Shown here: one piece after another, positions 26,799-37,227 of the stretch
Layout of the letters: every line of letters begins with the position of its first letter
Position numbering within the stretch: position 1 is the stretch's first letter
Assembly: GCA_963714325.1 (NCBI GenBank)
Contig: CAVQOB010000010.1
Coordinates: 124,001 to 188,000, forward strand
From: CAVQOB01 sp963714325
GTDB taxonomy: Bacteria > Pseudomonadota > Alphaproteobacteria > Rhizobiales > Hyphomicrobiaceae
Reading direction: 5' to 3'
Length of the DNA stretch: 64,000 bases
Program-made: the position numbers and the translations under genes
Notes under the pieces: generated by a model
Told to the model about the DNA's origin: nothing
The model's input: the letters and a program-made list of their open reading frames with translations, nothing else
The model's database searches: none

Positions 26799-28312
26799 TT
26801 CCCAAACAAGCTCGTGAAGAAGTTGCCGCCGCTCTTGGCCGCGCCGGACGCCGCCGCGCGCCGGCCGCTGCGAACCGGCGCCGCAGCCGTTCCCACTGTA
26901 GCCTCGGCGACCCGCGCCCGCGACGCGGCGGCGATTGCACCGCCACCACAGGACGCCTGGATCTGCCGCGCGAGAGCCTCGCTCGGCGCATCAGGTTCGC
27001 GCCACCCCTTGCACAGCGCGCCGATCCGGCCCGGTTGCTGCTCGGCACCGGCTAAGCACGCCAGCCCCGCGCCATCCGGCTGGGCCACGAACCGCACGCC
27101 CCGCGCTATGCCAGCGCCATGATCGAGGCCACGCGCCAGATGATTGAGCACCTGCACGCGCGCCGCCGCCTCACTTGAGCGCATCGGCGCCGTTCGCGCA
27201 TGCATGCCGGTCAACGGCACCACTTCGATGGCCTGGGCGGCGAGCCGTCCATCGGCGCCCGACGCCAGATGCACGCGGGCAAGCAGGCCATAGTCGCGGC
27301 ACATATTGAAGCGGCTCATATCCTGCGTGCCGAGATGCAGAAAATTGCCGAGACCATAGAAGATCAGTTTGCCGTCGACCTCCTGCACCCCTTGCGCGAC
27401 ATGCTGATGATGTCCGATCACCAGATCGACGCCCGCATCGCGCACCGCAGAATCGCGCAGCTTCCTCACATCCCCTTCACCCGGCGTCACATCCAATTCG
27501 ATGCCATGGTGCACGGAGAGCATTCGATAGTCACCGGGCGTATCTTCCAGCCGCGAAACGATCCGTGCAAAATCGTCGTGGCTGCCATAGGCCAACTGGC
27601 CGGGACGCTGATCGCCAGCGCGGTTTGCCCCAGCGCCGATACCGATCGCTGAGAGCAGCACCCGCGTCCCCTTGACGTCGATGACGCTTGGCCGGCTCGC
27701 CGCCTCCCGATCGCTGCCGACGCCGGCGTGTGCCTGCATGCCTCGCCCTTCAAGGCGCGCGAGATGGGCCAGCGTCTCGCGCACACCCCGCTCGCCGAAA
27801 TCGGCGGCGTGATTGTTGGCTGTCGAAAAAACGTTGAAGCCGATGTCGGTCAGATGCTGCACGCCGGCTGGATGGGTGCGGAAGTTGAACGCCTTCTCGA
27901 CCGCCGTCAGGTCGTTGCGGTCGGTCACCACGGTTTCGAGATTGGCGAAGTTGAGATCGCCGTTGATCAAGTGCCTGATGCCGCCGGTCATCGCGCTCCA
28001 CGCCACCCGCGAACCCTGTCGCACACCGCCATCGGGATGCACCGGCATCATGCTGCCGCCAAGCCCCGTGTCGCCGACAATGACGATGGTCGCTTCGCGG
28101 CGCGGCCGTTGCTCTTTGAGTTCAGTGACCGGCGTTGGGAGCGAAACGGCGGGCGGAGCCGTGGTCACCAGTCCGGTTTCGATCGGCGGTCCATCCAGTG
28201 GGACCGCCGCCAACCGCAGATCCGATGCGGCGACCGGCACGCCGGATATCCCAGCCCAGACGATTCCGCCCAAAATCCAATAAGAACGCACCACAACACA
28301 TCCCAAACACAC
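26795..28312 (-). CDS. CapA-family protein (poly-gamma-glutamate synthesis-like metallophosphatase)
   Basis: A 505-residue protein of the CapA family, which has a calcineurin-like phosphoesterase fold. It has an N-terminal hydrophobic segment (ILGGIVWAGISGVPVAAS). Fold motifs follow in order: IVGDTGLGG, GDLNFANLETVVT, FSTANNHAADFGERGV, SVHHGIE and LVIGHHQHVAQGVQ, all supplying metal ligands. After about residue 390 it continues into a low-complexity, Ala/Arg-rich tail with a few cysteines. The start codon is uncertain (several GTGs). Its stop TAG is formed by the CTAG border of the MITE-like element. No CapB or CapC genes are adjacent, so a polyglutamate role is doubtful. Confidence 0.82.
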   Translation of the reverse strand: MCLGCVVVRSYWILGGIVWAGISGVPVAASDLRLAAVPLDGPPIETGLVTTAPPAVSLPTPVTELKEQRPRREATIVIVGDTGLGGSMMPVHPDGGVRQGSRVAWSAMTGGIRHLINGDLNFANLETVVTDRNDLTAVEKAFNFRTHPAGVQHLTDIGFNVFSTANNHAADFGERGVRETLAHLARLEGRGMQAHAGVGSDREAASRPSVIDVKGTRVLLSAIGIGAGANRAGDQRPGQLAYGSHDDFARIVSRLEDTPGDYRMLSVHHGIELDVTPGEGDVRKLRDSAVRDAGVDLVIGHHQHVAQGVQEVDGKLIFYGLGNFLHLGTQDMSRFNMCRDYGLLARVHLASGADGRLAAQAIEVVPLTGMHARTAPMRSSEAAARVQVLNHLARGLDHGAGIARGVRFVAQPDGAGLACLAGAEQQPGRIGALCKGWREPDAPSEALARQIQASCGGGAIAAASRARVAEATVGTAAAPVRSGRRAAASGAAKSGGNFFTSLFGN

Positions 28313-28560
28313 GCGTCCGTCGCAGAACCTGCGCGATTAACCTATGCAGTGATGCTGGGGAATGCCATGGACTCCCCGAGGCTTCGTGCGCGAAGGCTGG
28401 GCGGCTGTGGACTTGCGGCAACAACCGCAGGGCGGCCGATGCGATAGCCGATCTTGGCCGTGCGCCTCCGTGCGGCCGACTTTTGGCTTGTTTACCCGCA
28501 CCCGCGAGCGGTCTAAAACGCCTGAAAGACCGATCGTCGACCGGCTGATTCTGCGACCCG

Positions 28561-28640
28561 AATTCTGAGACCAAAATTCTGAGGCCAAAATTCTGAGGCC
28601 AAAAATCTGAGGCCAAAAATCTGAGGCCAAAAATCTGAGG
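28561..28640. repeat. 14-bp tandem repeat (about x6) upstream of pccA
   Basis: Six tandem copies of the unit AAAAATCTGAGGCC (older copies AAAATTCTGAGGCC; first copy degenerate). A seventh, very degenerate copy may precede. The last unit ends TGAGG, five bases before the pccA ATG, so it supplies the ribosome-binding site. Confidence 0.9.
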
Positions 28641-28645
28641 AATGC

Positions 28646-30664
<2,019 letters not shown>

Positions 30665-30780
30665 CGCGCGAAGTCAGTTTTCTTGACCCCTTCGGTGGCT
30701 GAATACGAACCCGCGCGGTTTTTCCCACTCCCCGTATTTTTACGGAGCATGCTGGGTCGCCCCTTACGCTCTCATGCTGA

Positions 30781-30888
30781 GCTGCCCCTCACCCTAACCC
30801 TCTCCCCGTGAAGGACGGGGAGAGGGAAAAGAACATTCCCTCTCCCCATACGCCTTCGAATGGGGAGAGGGTTAGGGTGAGGGGCAGC
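30781..30888. repeat. Long inverted repeat (hairpin) of CTCACCC type
   Basis: Two 27-bp perfectly complementary arms (30781-30807 and 30862-30888), beginning GCTGCCCCTCACCCTAACCC. A shorter nested palindrome CTCCCCGTGAAGGACGGGGAG is next to the left arm. This type of sequence is very common between genes in Hyphomicrobiales. It may end the pccA transcript, but has no T tract. Confidence 0.8.
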
Positions 30889-31385
30889 ATCGAGCCGTGA
30901 GGCGCGGCCACGTTTTCAAACACGTTTGACGCCGCATGCTTTCGCATCGGCGTTTTGCTTTAAATTCAGGGATCGGGGCGGCGGGGCCATGCGATCTCTG
31001 CTTGCGGCAAGCTCGCCGCGCCGGTTGCCTTGTGGGCAACTGAAGGCGCAAGCAAAAAGCCTGGCGCGGACTTCGACGGCCACACGACCGCCCCGTTTGC
31101 TGCAAGGGTTTTGCCAGAGATCTGTCCCCTTGAGGACCCACCGTGCGATCGACACGATGTCGCTCGGTGTCTACCTTGCGGCACATCCGAACACTTCAGA
31201 CTGACCGGAGCGCGTTGCTCGTCCGAGGTACCTTCTTGCAACGCCCGGTCCGGGGAAACGAGACGACCCTCGCACCGCCCCTGATGTGAACCGGGATGCG
31301 AGAGAGTGTGCCTGAAACACACAAATTGCGTCACCTAGGTACTTACCTAGGTTGACAGGATTTGGCGGGGCATGGTGAACGGCGG

Positions 31386-31570
31386 GATCTTCCCTACTCC
31401 TGAAAGAAACTGGCCACGGGCACGGTGGGCTGACGTCATGCGGCACGTTCGAGTTTCACCTCGAAGCCGAGAGCCCTGAGCTGACCGGCGAGACGCTTGG
31501 CCTTGTTGTCTTTGGCTGCCGCATCGAGGGGACGGACCTGTGGCCAGTTTCTTTCAGAGTAGGGAAGATC
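31386..31570 (-). mobile_element. Internally deleted IS remnant with 31-bp inverted ends
   Basis: Inverted arms at 31386-31417 and 31540-31570 start GATCTTCCCTACTC and end GAAACTGGCCAC; they match over 31 bp with one inserted base. On the minus strand the inside encodes a frame ending KRLAGQLRALGFEVKLERAA-stop, 22 bases before the distal arm. That looks like the last part of a transposase. The whole is only 185 bp, so it is a deleted IS or IS-derived MITE. The family was not recognised with certainty. Confidence 0.6.
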
Positions 31571-31804
31571 GCGGCGGGTGACACTGTGCTTGGCGCTTCG
31601 GTTGCCCGGTGCCGACCGCGGCGGGTGGCCGGCTCCGCGTGAGCGGAGCAGCCAGCGATCACAAGAGAGTGCCGGTTGGCACAGGGTGTCGAAAGCGCCG
31701 GCAACGAGAACAACCTTCATCCTTCTTTAACCCTGCCTCGTAACCTCGCCCTAACGCACCTGTGCCAGGATGCCTAGAATTGCATCCAAAAAGGCACCGC
31801 GTCC

Positions 31805-32350
31805 ATGACGGCCCTTACGTCCCTCAATACCCAGAACCTCACGCAGTTGATTCTCGAACTCGGCGATCCGCGCGGCCGTTGCAACGCCCGCGGACTGCAG
31901 CGTTCGACCATCTATCTTTTGGCGATCCAGGTCGCCTATGCGGCGCTCTTCTCGGTCTGTGACATCGATCTGCAGGGCACCGTCGCCACGCTGATCGGGT
32001 TGGTGTTCTGCTGGCTCGGCTTCACGTTGATCTCGAAGCGCCTGCACGACATCGGCCGCACCGCCTGGTGGTTCGCCGCCGCCTTCGCGATCTGGCTGAT
32101 CGCCACCGTGCTCATCTGCGCCGCGGCAATGATGCTGTTTGGCATGGACGTCCTTGACGAGGGCACCTTCGCTCGCGTCCTGATGTTGGCCTCGACCATC
32201 CTGCCGCTGTTCGCAGCGCTGATCTGGCTGCACTTTGCCGCCGGAGACGCCGGCGACAATCGCTTCGGCCCGGCGCCCGATGCTTCGGGCTTCGCCATGC
32301 CCGCCGGCACCGGTTTCAGCATCGCGTCGGCCAACGCCGAACTCGCCTGA
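31805..32350 (+). CDS. DUF805 family membrane protein
   Basis: A 181-residue inner-membrane protein with about four helices. The DUF805 signature SKRLHDIGRTAWWF is in the first cytosolic loop, and GDNRFGPAP follows the last helix. Unlike short family members, it has a 30-residue N-terminal extension (LTQLILELGDPRGRCNARGL) and a small polar tail. Its function is unknown in the family. The ATG follows a GCGTCC stretch without a strong ribosome-binding site. It precedes the gamma-glutamyltransferase gene by 130 bases. Confidence 0.85.
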   Translation: MTALTSLNTQNLTQLILELGDPRGRCNARGLQRSTIYLLAIQVAYAALFSVCDIDLQGTVATLIGLVFCWLGFTLISKRLHDIGRTAWWFAAAFAIWLIATVLICAAAMMLFGMDVLDEGTFARVLMLASTILPLFAALIWLHFAAGDAGDNRFGPAPDASGFAMPAGTGFSIASANAELA

Positions 32351-32482
32351 ACGATCGTCTCTCTCGATCGAAACTGCAGCATGCCCTTCCCGCCCAGGAG
32401 GGGCATGTTGCGGCATGATTGCTTTTTGCGCGCCCGAGCGGCAAGGTTCTGCAAGCTCTGAACCCCGATCGATGGACACGTC

Positions 32483-34066
32483 ATGCGCAATTTTCACCTC
32501 GCCGGCCGCTCGCCGACGATCGCCCGTTCCGGCATGGCCGCGACCTCTCATCCCCTCGCCAGCGCCGCCGCCATCGATTGCCTGAGGCGCGGCGGCAATG
32601 CTGTCGATGCGGCGATTACCGCCACCGCCCTTCTGTGCGTCATCGAACCGGCGATGACCGGCATCGGTGGCGATTGCTTTGCGCTACTCCATAAACCCGG
32701 AAAGGGCTTGATCGGCCTCAATGGCTCCGGCCGCGCGCCGCGTGCGGCGACGGCCGACTGGTACGCCCGCGCCGGCATCAAAGAGATCGCGGTCACGACG
32801 GCGCATGCCGTCACCGTCCCCGGCGCCGTCGACGCCTGGAGCATGCTGCTGCGCGACCACGGCACGATTTCGCTTGGGGCGGCGCTGGCACCCGCCATCG
32901 ATGCCGCGGAAAACGGCTTTCCCGTCGCGCCGCGCGTCTCCTGGGATTGGGCGCGCCTTGCCGACAAGATCAACGGTCATGCCGGCGCCCGGCAACATCT
33001 GCTGCGCGACGGCCGCCCCCCACGCGCCGGCGAGGTCATGCGCTTCCCAGCGCTCGCAGCAACCTTGAAGCGGATCGCCCGCGACGGCCGTGATGCCTTC
33101 TACACCGGTGACATCGCCGCCGACATGGTCGCGACCTTGAAGGCGCTCGGCGGCTTGCATACGGCTGAGGACTTCGCCGCGCAGTCCTCCACCTATGTCA
33201 CGCCGATCGGCGTGCCCTACAACGGCGTCGAGCTCTATGAGTTACCGCCCAACAACCAGGGCATCGTCGGATTGATCCTGTTGAAGATGCTGACGCGGCT
33301 CGGCGCCATCGGCGACGCCCATAGCGCAGAGCGCTATCACGTGATGATGGAAGCAGCGCGCCTCGCCTACGCCGTCCGCGATCGCTTCCTCGCGGATCCC
33401 GATACACTTGGCGCGCCAATCTCTCACATGCTCTCCGACAACCTCATCAACGACCTAGTGGCCCGCATCGATCGTCGCCGCCATCGCGCCGAACTCGGTC
33501 CGATCCCCGTGCCGAAAGGGTCCGATACCACCTATCTCACCGTCGCCGACGCGTCCGGCATGGTTGTGTCGTTCATCAACTCCCTCTTCGCCGGCTTCGG
33601 TTCAGGCATCGTCACGCCAAAGACGGGCGTTGTGCTGCAAAACCGTGGCTCCGGCTTCGTGCTCGACCCCAACCATCCCAATTGCATCGGGCCCGGCAAA
33701 CGCCCGCTGCACACATTGGTGCCGGCGATGGCGCTGAAAGATGGCAAGCCGTGGCTCTCATTCGGCGTGATGGGTGGCGCGTTTCAACCGATGGGCCACG
33801 TCTATGTGCTCTCCAACATGGTCGACCACGCCATGGACGTACAGGAGGCGATCGACTTCCCGCGCATCTTCTTCGAGGGCGGCAAATTGCAAGCCGAAGA
33901 GAGTGTTCCCGAAGCAACGCTGCACGCCTTGGCGGCACTCGGCCACACCATTGATCGGCGCGCCGATCCGTGGGGCGGGGGGCAGTCGATCATGATCGAT
34001 CACCCCAATGGCGTGCTGCTGGGTGGCTCGGATGGACGCAAGGACGGGCTCGCGCTTGGCTATTGA
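32483..34066 (+). CDS. ggt: Gamma-glutamyltransferase family protein
   Basis: A 527-residue N-terminal-nucleophile hydrolase that makes an inactive precursor and self-cleaves at a threonine. Signatures: the N-terminal domain ATSHPLASAAAIDCLRRGGN, ITATALLCVIEPAMTGIGGD, and the small-subunit start DTTYLTVADASGMVVSFINS, whose first threonine is the likely nucleophile. Then come FGSGIVTPKTGVVLQNRG and FGVMGGAFQPMGHV. There is no signal peptide at the N-terminus, so it may be a cytosolic acylase-like relative rather than periplasmic GGT. Its TGA overlaps the ATG of the acylphosphatase gene. Confidence 0.9.
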   Translation: MRNFHLAGRSPTIARSGMAATSHPLASAAAIDCLRRGGNAVDAAITATALLCVIEPAMTGIGGDCFALLHKPGKGLIGLNGSGRAPRAATADWYARAGIKEIAVTTAHAVTVPGAVDAWSMLLRDHGTISLGAALAPAIDAAENGFPVAPRVSWDWARLADKINGHAGARQHLLRDGRPPRAGEVMRFPALAATLKRIARDGRDAFYTGDIAADMVATLKALGGLHTAEDFAAQSSTYVTPIGVPYNGVELYELPPNNQGIVGLILLKMLTRLGAIGDAHSAERYHVMMEAARLAYAVRDRFLADPDTLGAPISHMLSDNLINDLVARIDRRRHRAELGPIPVPKGSDTTYLTVADASGMVVSFINSLFAGFGSGIVTPKTGVVLQNRGSGFVLDPNHPNCIGPGKRPLHTLVPAMALKDGKPWLSFGVMGGAFQPMGHVYVLSNMVDHAMDVQEAIDFPRIFFEGGKLQAEESVPEATLHALAALGHTIDRRADPWGGGQSIMIDHPNGVLLGGSDGRKDGLALGY

Positions 34067-34359
34067 TGGCTGACGAAAACTCAAACCGCATCGTTCGGCT
34101 GCGTATTGAAGGTCAGGTGCAAGGCGTTGGCTATCGCGCTTTCGTCGAACGTCACGCCATCGCATTGGCGCTTGATGGCTTCGTGCGCAACCGCCGGGAT
34201 GGTGGAGTTGAGGCCGTGTTATCAGGCAATTCTGCCGCGATCGACACACTGATCGAACACTGCCGCAATGGCCCGCATGGCGCGCGCGTCGACATGCTCA
34301 AAGTCCTCGATGAACATGTCGCCGTGTCCGATGGCTTCGTCGTTGCGCCGACCGTTTGA
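34066..34359 (+). CDS. acyP: Acylphosphatase
   Basis: A 97-residue cytosolic enzyme that hydrolyses acyl phosphates. The active-site segment GQVQGVGYRAFVERHA supplies the phosphate-binding loop and catalytic arginine, and GFVRNRRDGGVEAV holds the catalytic asparagine. The true start is the ATG at 34066, which overlaps the TGA of ggt (TGATG), so the two are translationally coupled. Overall length is typical. A larger frame that begins in the ggt gene is only a read-through in another frame. Confidence 0.93.
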   Translation: MADENSNRIVRLRIEGQVQGVGYRAFVERHAIALALDGFVRNRRDGGVEAVLSGNSAAIDTLIEHCRNGPHGARVDMLKVLDEHVAVSDGFVVAPTV

Positions 34360-34568
34360 TCGTCGCGCGTCGCGCATGAAGCAAACGCAGTCGCCAACCG
34401 GCAAAATAAAATGTGCCGTCGAAAGTGTGGCGCTCTTGCCGCTTGTCCACATCTAATGCATGATGAAACGCATGCGTGCAGTGTTTTCTATTTGCGCTGC
34501 ATCGCAAGAATTAACAAATTCACCCTACCCGATGACGATTTGGGTGTTACACTCAAAGGAGAACTACC

Positions 34569-34634
34569 ATGGCGAAGAAAGCTGCAAAGAAAGCCGCGAA
34601 GCCTGCCAAGAAGGCCGCGAAGAAGAAGAAGTAA
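34569..34634 (+). CDS. 21-residue Lys/Ala-rich histone H1-like microprotein
   Basis: A very short gene: MAKKAAKKAAKPAKKAAKKK-K then TAA. It has an excellent ribosome-binding site (AAAGGAG, seven bases before the ATG). The composition (12 Lys, 7 Ala, 1 Pro) repeats the KKAA(K) pattern of histone H1 or AlgP-like DNA-binding tails. As a polycation it would bind DNA, RNA or anionic envelope polymers; this is inference. It ends 16 bases before the next gene on the same strand, so they probably share a transcript. Confidence 0.7.
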   Translation: MAKKAAKKAAKPAKKAAKKKK

Positions 34635-34650
34635 GCACGGAGTGTAAACC

Positions 34651-35016
34651 TTGAAGCCGGCCGAAAGATCCAACTCAGGATATAAAGCTGGTTTCGTGGC
34701 GCTCCTTCTTGGGTGTGCGATCGGATCGACGTTCGCTTCGGCAGCATCCCTCACGAACCGTGATGAGCGTGAGCACAAGCTCGTGATCATCGAAGGGACG
34801 AAGAAGGTCGAGCACACGCTGAAGCCTCAGCAGTCGCTCGAAAACATCTGCGCTAAGGGATGCATTGTCCGCCTCAACGACAGCGATGACGACGAGTACG
34901 AACTCGAAGTCAATGACGTCGTATCGATCGAGGACGGAGCTCTGTATTATGATAGCCCTGATCCTTCGACGGACCAGGGTTCAGCTGGTGGGCAAACGCC
35001 GCCAGCCAAAAAATAG
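34651..35016 (+). CDS. Small secreted hypothetical protein with TTG start
   Basis: A 121-residue protein with a Sec signal peptide (AGFVALLLGCAIGSTFASAA). The mature domain is acidic: SLTNRDEREHKLVIIEGTKK, then LENICAKGCIVRLNDSDDDE with two cysteines, and DVVSIEDGALYYDSPD. I recall similar uncharacterised proteins in many Hyphomicrobiales. The only start before the signal peptide is TTG at 34651, preceded by GGAG at a ten-base distance. The C-terminus is low-complexity. It follows the Lys-rich microprotein; a negatively charged secreted partner beside a polycation is notable but unproven. Confidence 0.75.
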   Translation: MKPAERSNSGYKAGFVALLLGCAIGSTFASAASLTNRDEREHKLVIIEGTKKVEHTLKPQQSLENICAKGCIVRLNDSDDDEYELEVNDVVSIEDGALYYDSPDPSTDQGSAGGQTPPAKK

Positions 35017-35653
35017 CGGTTTGAGTCGCAATCGTCTCGCGTCCAGCAGAACGTCGAAAACACCACCGGCTGCGGTTCCGTAGCGAAGTGGTCAGCTTAA
35101 CTGGCGAGGGACGTACACTCTCAATAGAAAAGCGACTTTTCAACGTTCTGCCGCCCTATTCAAGCGCGCATTGGCTCTCCGCCAGTGCGCGCTTTGCTTT
35201 TTTGCTGGCGCCTTCGGTTGCCCATCTGCACCCTGCGCGCTTTTGTGGCGCCTTCAGGTGCCGACATGATGTTTGCCTGCCTTCGGCAGGACCAACCGGC
35301 GCACTTTTCTTGCGCCTTCGATTGCCGACGTTCTCCTGGTCGCGCTGCTGGCTGAAGCCGGTTTGTCTTCTCCCCGCGTGCGGGGAGAAGGTGCCCGAAG
35401 GGCGGATGAGGGGCGGCCACGAGCACGCTGCCATCTCTCCCGGGTCTGCTGCTGCCTCTCACCCTGCCCTCTCCCCGTGAAGGACGGGAGAGGGATGACA
35501 GCAACCGGCGCTCTTTTCTCGCGCCTTCGGTTGCCCTGGCGCGCTTGCTGGTGGGCAACCGAAGCGCCAGGAGAAGTGCCAACTGACGCGGGTGGGCAGA
35601 TGAAGTCGCAAGAAATAATCCGCTGCCGGCACGGCACCTTCTATCAGAGACGC
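35017..35653. repeat. Region with dispersed GCGCCTTC-type repeats and hairpins
   Basis: About 640 bases with no supported gene. It holds at least four copies of an approximately 30-bp motif, GCGC-n-CTTTT followed by GCGCCTTCGGTTGCC, near 35208, 35248, 35312 and 35521. The last is paired with an inverse copy at 35553-35567 to make a hairpin. Also here are hairpins CTTCTCCCCGC/GCGGGGAGAAG (35366-35388) and a CTCTCCCCGTGAAGGACGGGAGAG copy near 35470. Confidence 0.65.
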
Positions 35654-36346
35654 TCATACACAAGATCCCGTGCACGGCGCGCTCACGCGTTGCGACGCGG
35701 CGAAGCGTACCTCGAAACTGGCTCGCAGTGCGACGTCGGCATCGGCCATCGTCACGGGGAGCCCGAGATCGACGAGGCTGGTCACGCCATGCTGCGCAAT
35801 CCCGCAGGGCACGATGCCTGAAAAATGCTCTAGATCGGGTTCGACGTTGAGGCTCATGCCATGCAGACTGATCCAGCGCTTCAGCCGAATGCCAATGGCT
35901 GCGATCTTGTCTTCGCGGTCCGGCGCAATTTCCGGCCGCCGCACCCAGACTCCGACGCGATCGGGCCGCGTCTCGCCTTTGACGTTGAACGCCGCCAGCG
36001 TCTCGATCAGCCAGTCTTCGAGTGCGGTTACAAAGCGGCGCACATCACCGGTGCCGTTTTCGGCTCGCGCCCAGCGTCGCAGATCGAGCATGACATAGAT
36101 CACACGTTGCCCGGGACCATGATAGGTGTACTGCCCGCCACGGCCCGTCGTGTGCACGGGAAAGCGATCAAGCGCCAAGAGATCAGCGGGCTTGGCGCTG
36201 GTGCCGGCGGTATAGATCGGCGGATGCTCCAGCAGCCAGACCAGTTCGCGAGCCTCGCCGATGGCGATTGCGCCCGCGCGTGCCTCCATCACGGCAACGG
36301 CCGTCTGATAGTCAACGAGGCCGTCCGAAACCGCCCAGTCGACCAT
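35654..36346 (-). CDS. lipB: Octanoyltransferase LipB
   Basis: A 230-residue cytosolic enzyme that moves octanoyl from acyl carrier protein to lipoyl domains. Family motifs are present: LVWLLEHPPIYTAGTSA, TGRGGQYTYHGPGQRVIYVM, KIAAIGIRLKRWISLHGMSLN with the catalytic lysine in the region of IGIRLKRW, and GIVPCGI with the catalytic cysteine. I chose the ATG at 36344-36346, which has AAGGAG upstream; a TTG two codons earlier is less likely. The C-terminal tail (APCTGSCV) is a little unusual. It diverges from tRNA-Leu. Confidence 0.95.
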   Translation of the reverse strand: MVDWAVSDGLVDYQTAVAVMEARAGAIAIGEARELVWLLEHPPIYTAGTSAKPADLLALDRFPVHTTGRGGQYTYHGPGQRVIYVMLDLRRWARAENGTGDVRRFVTALEDWLIETLAAFNVKGETRPDRVGVWVRRPEIAPDREDKIAAIGIRLKRWISLHGMSLNVEPDLEHFSGIVPCGIAQHGVTSLVDLGLPVTMADADVALRASFEVRFAASQRVSAPCTGSCV

Positions 36347-36531
36347 TTCCAACCGCTCCTTGGTTACGTGTTGCCGCCCCTACTGATGGCCACTGTTACA
36401 GCAGGGTTTGATGGTCGCAAGGGCCACGACCAAATGCCAGAACCACCCGGCTCGCCACTTGCCGGGTTTGCGGCCCAGTTCCACCTTGCATTTGCGTTCG
36501 GGGTTTGTTACGGCATCCGCCTGCGTGGCTT

Positions 36532-36617
36532 GCGGTCATGGCGGAATTGGTAGACGCACTACCTTGAGGTGGTAGCGCTCAAAAGGCGTGGAGGTTCGAG
36601 TCCTCTTGACCGCACCA
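36532..36617 (+). tRNA. tRNA-Leu (GAG anticodon)
   Basis: An 86-nt tRNA gene with an encoded CCA. The acceptor arms are GCGGTCA and TGACCGC, followed by A-CCA. The anticodon stem CTACC/GGTAG encloses the loop TTGAGGT, so the anticodon is GAG (decodes CUC and CUU leucine). The long variable arm (GCGCTCAAAAGGCGT) is typical of a class II tRNA, and the T arm has GGTTCGAGTCC. Confidence 0.95.
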
Positions 36618-36669
36618 AACTTGTCGGATCAGGCCAAGATATTATGGCCCCGGCACACCCACCCCGATG

Positions 36670-36964
36670 CTAGTACCCACAATCAAAAGTCCCTGGCACG
36701 TCTGATCGCAGGGGCCGGAGTGCCCGGCAGGCGCCGTCGCGACAGCGATGCCATCGCATCGGTGAGCGGCGGTAACGCACCGGGCGCCCGGGATCTGCGA
36801 CCCGTCCAAGCGGAGCTTGGCAATGCCAAGACGGGCGGCCGAAGATGCGTGCCGGCGGTGTCGCGCGATCTTGACAAGGATGTGCCTTGCCTGCGACCCC
36901 GCTCCTGCCCGGCACGCATCTTGGGCCGTCAGCCGTACCAGGGACTTGTGATTGTGGGTACTAG
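36670..36964. mobile_element. MITE-like element with CTAG ends, copy 2
   Basis: A 287-bp element (36674-36960) flanked by CTAG (36670-36673 and 36961-36964). Ends and interior are about 95% identical to copy 1 at 26529, but the element is in the reverse orientation. It is longer by a 25-base insert in the middle that contains a small palindrome (CCAAG/CTTGG). It lies 53 bases after tRNA-Leu. Overlapping frames on both strands are not genes. Confidence 0.85.
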
Positions 36965-37227
36965 CGGTGATCCGACACCCTTGCCGTGTTGCAGATGCTG
37001 ACAGCGCCTGCGTCATTGACCTATGGGATGATCACGGCCGGCCGGCACGCGTTCACTATGCGATTTTGTGTCCGATCACGGTTTGGCGTGGCGCAGCCCT
37101 TGCATCACACTTGCTTCACTGTTGTCAGATGGATGTCTTAGCCGCATAGTATTCGCCTGCACCTGAGGACAAGCGCGATCCCCGAGGATCGCACCTTCGG
37201 CACGGGGCATTTCAGGTTTTAGTTGCC

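Larger units (their letters stand above)
30665..31804. other. Long non-coding, repeat-rich region
   Basis: About 1.1 kb with no convincing intact gene. It contains a 27-bp inverted repeat hairpin (30781-30888), one inverse copy of a dispersed GCGCCTTC-type repeat (31034-31085), and an internally deleted IS remnant (31386-31570). All longer reading frames have shadow-like composition. Confidence 0.6.

Noticed and set aside
26542..27048. Reading frame over MITE copy 1
   Set aside because: Generated by palindromic sequence; equivalent frames occur in both directions in both copies and run into the neighbouring gene.
28561..28640. Possible CRISPR or iteron array
   Set aside because: 14-bp units without spacers and no rep or cas gene nearby; more likely simple slippage repeats.
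32379..32407. Hairpin CATGCCC/GGGGCATG after the DUF805 gene as terminator
   Set aside because: Stem is short with mismatched loop and there is no T tract directly after it.
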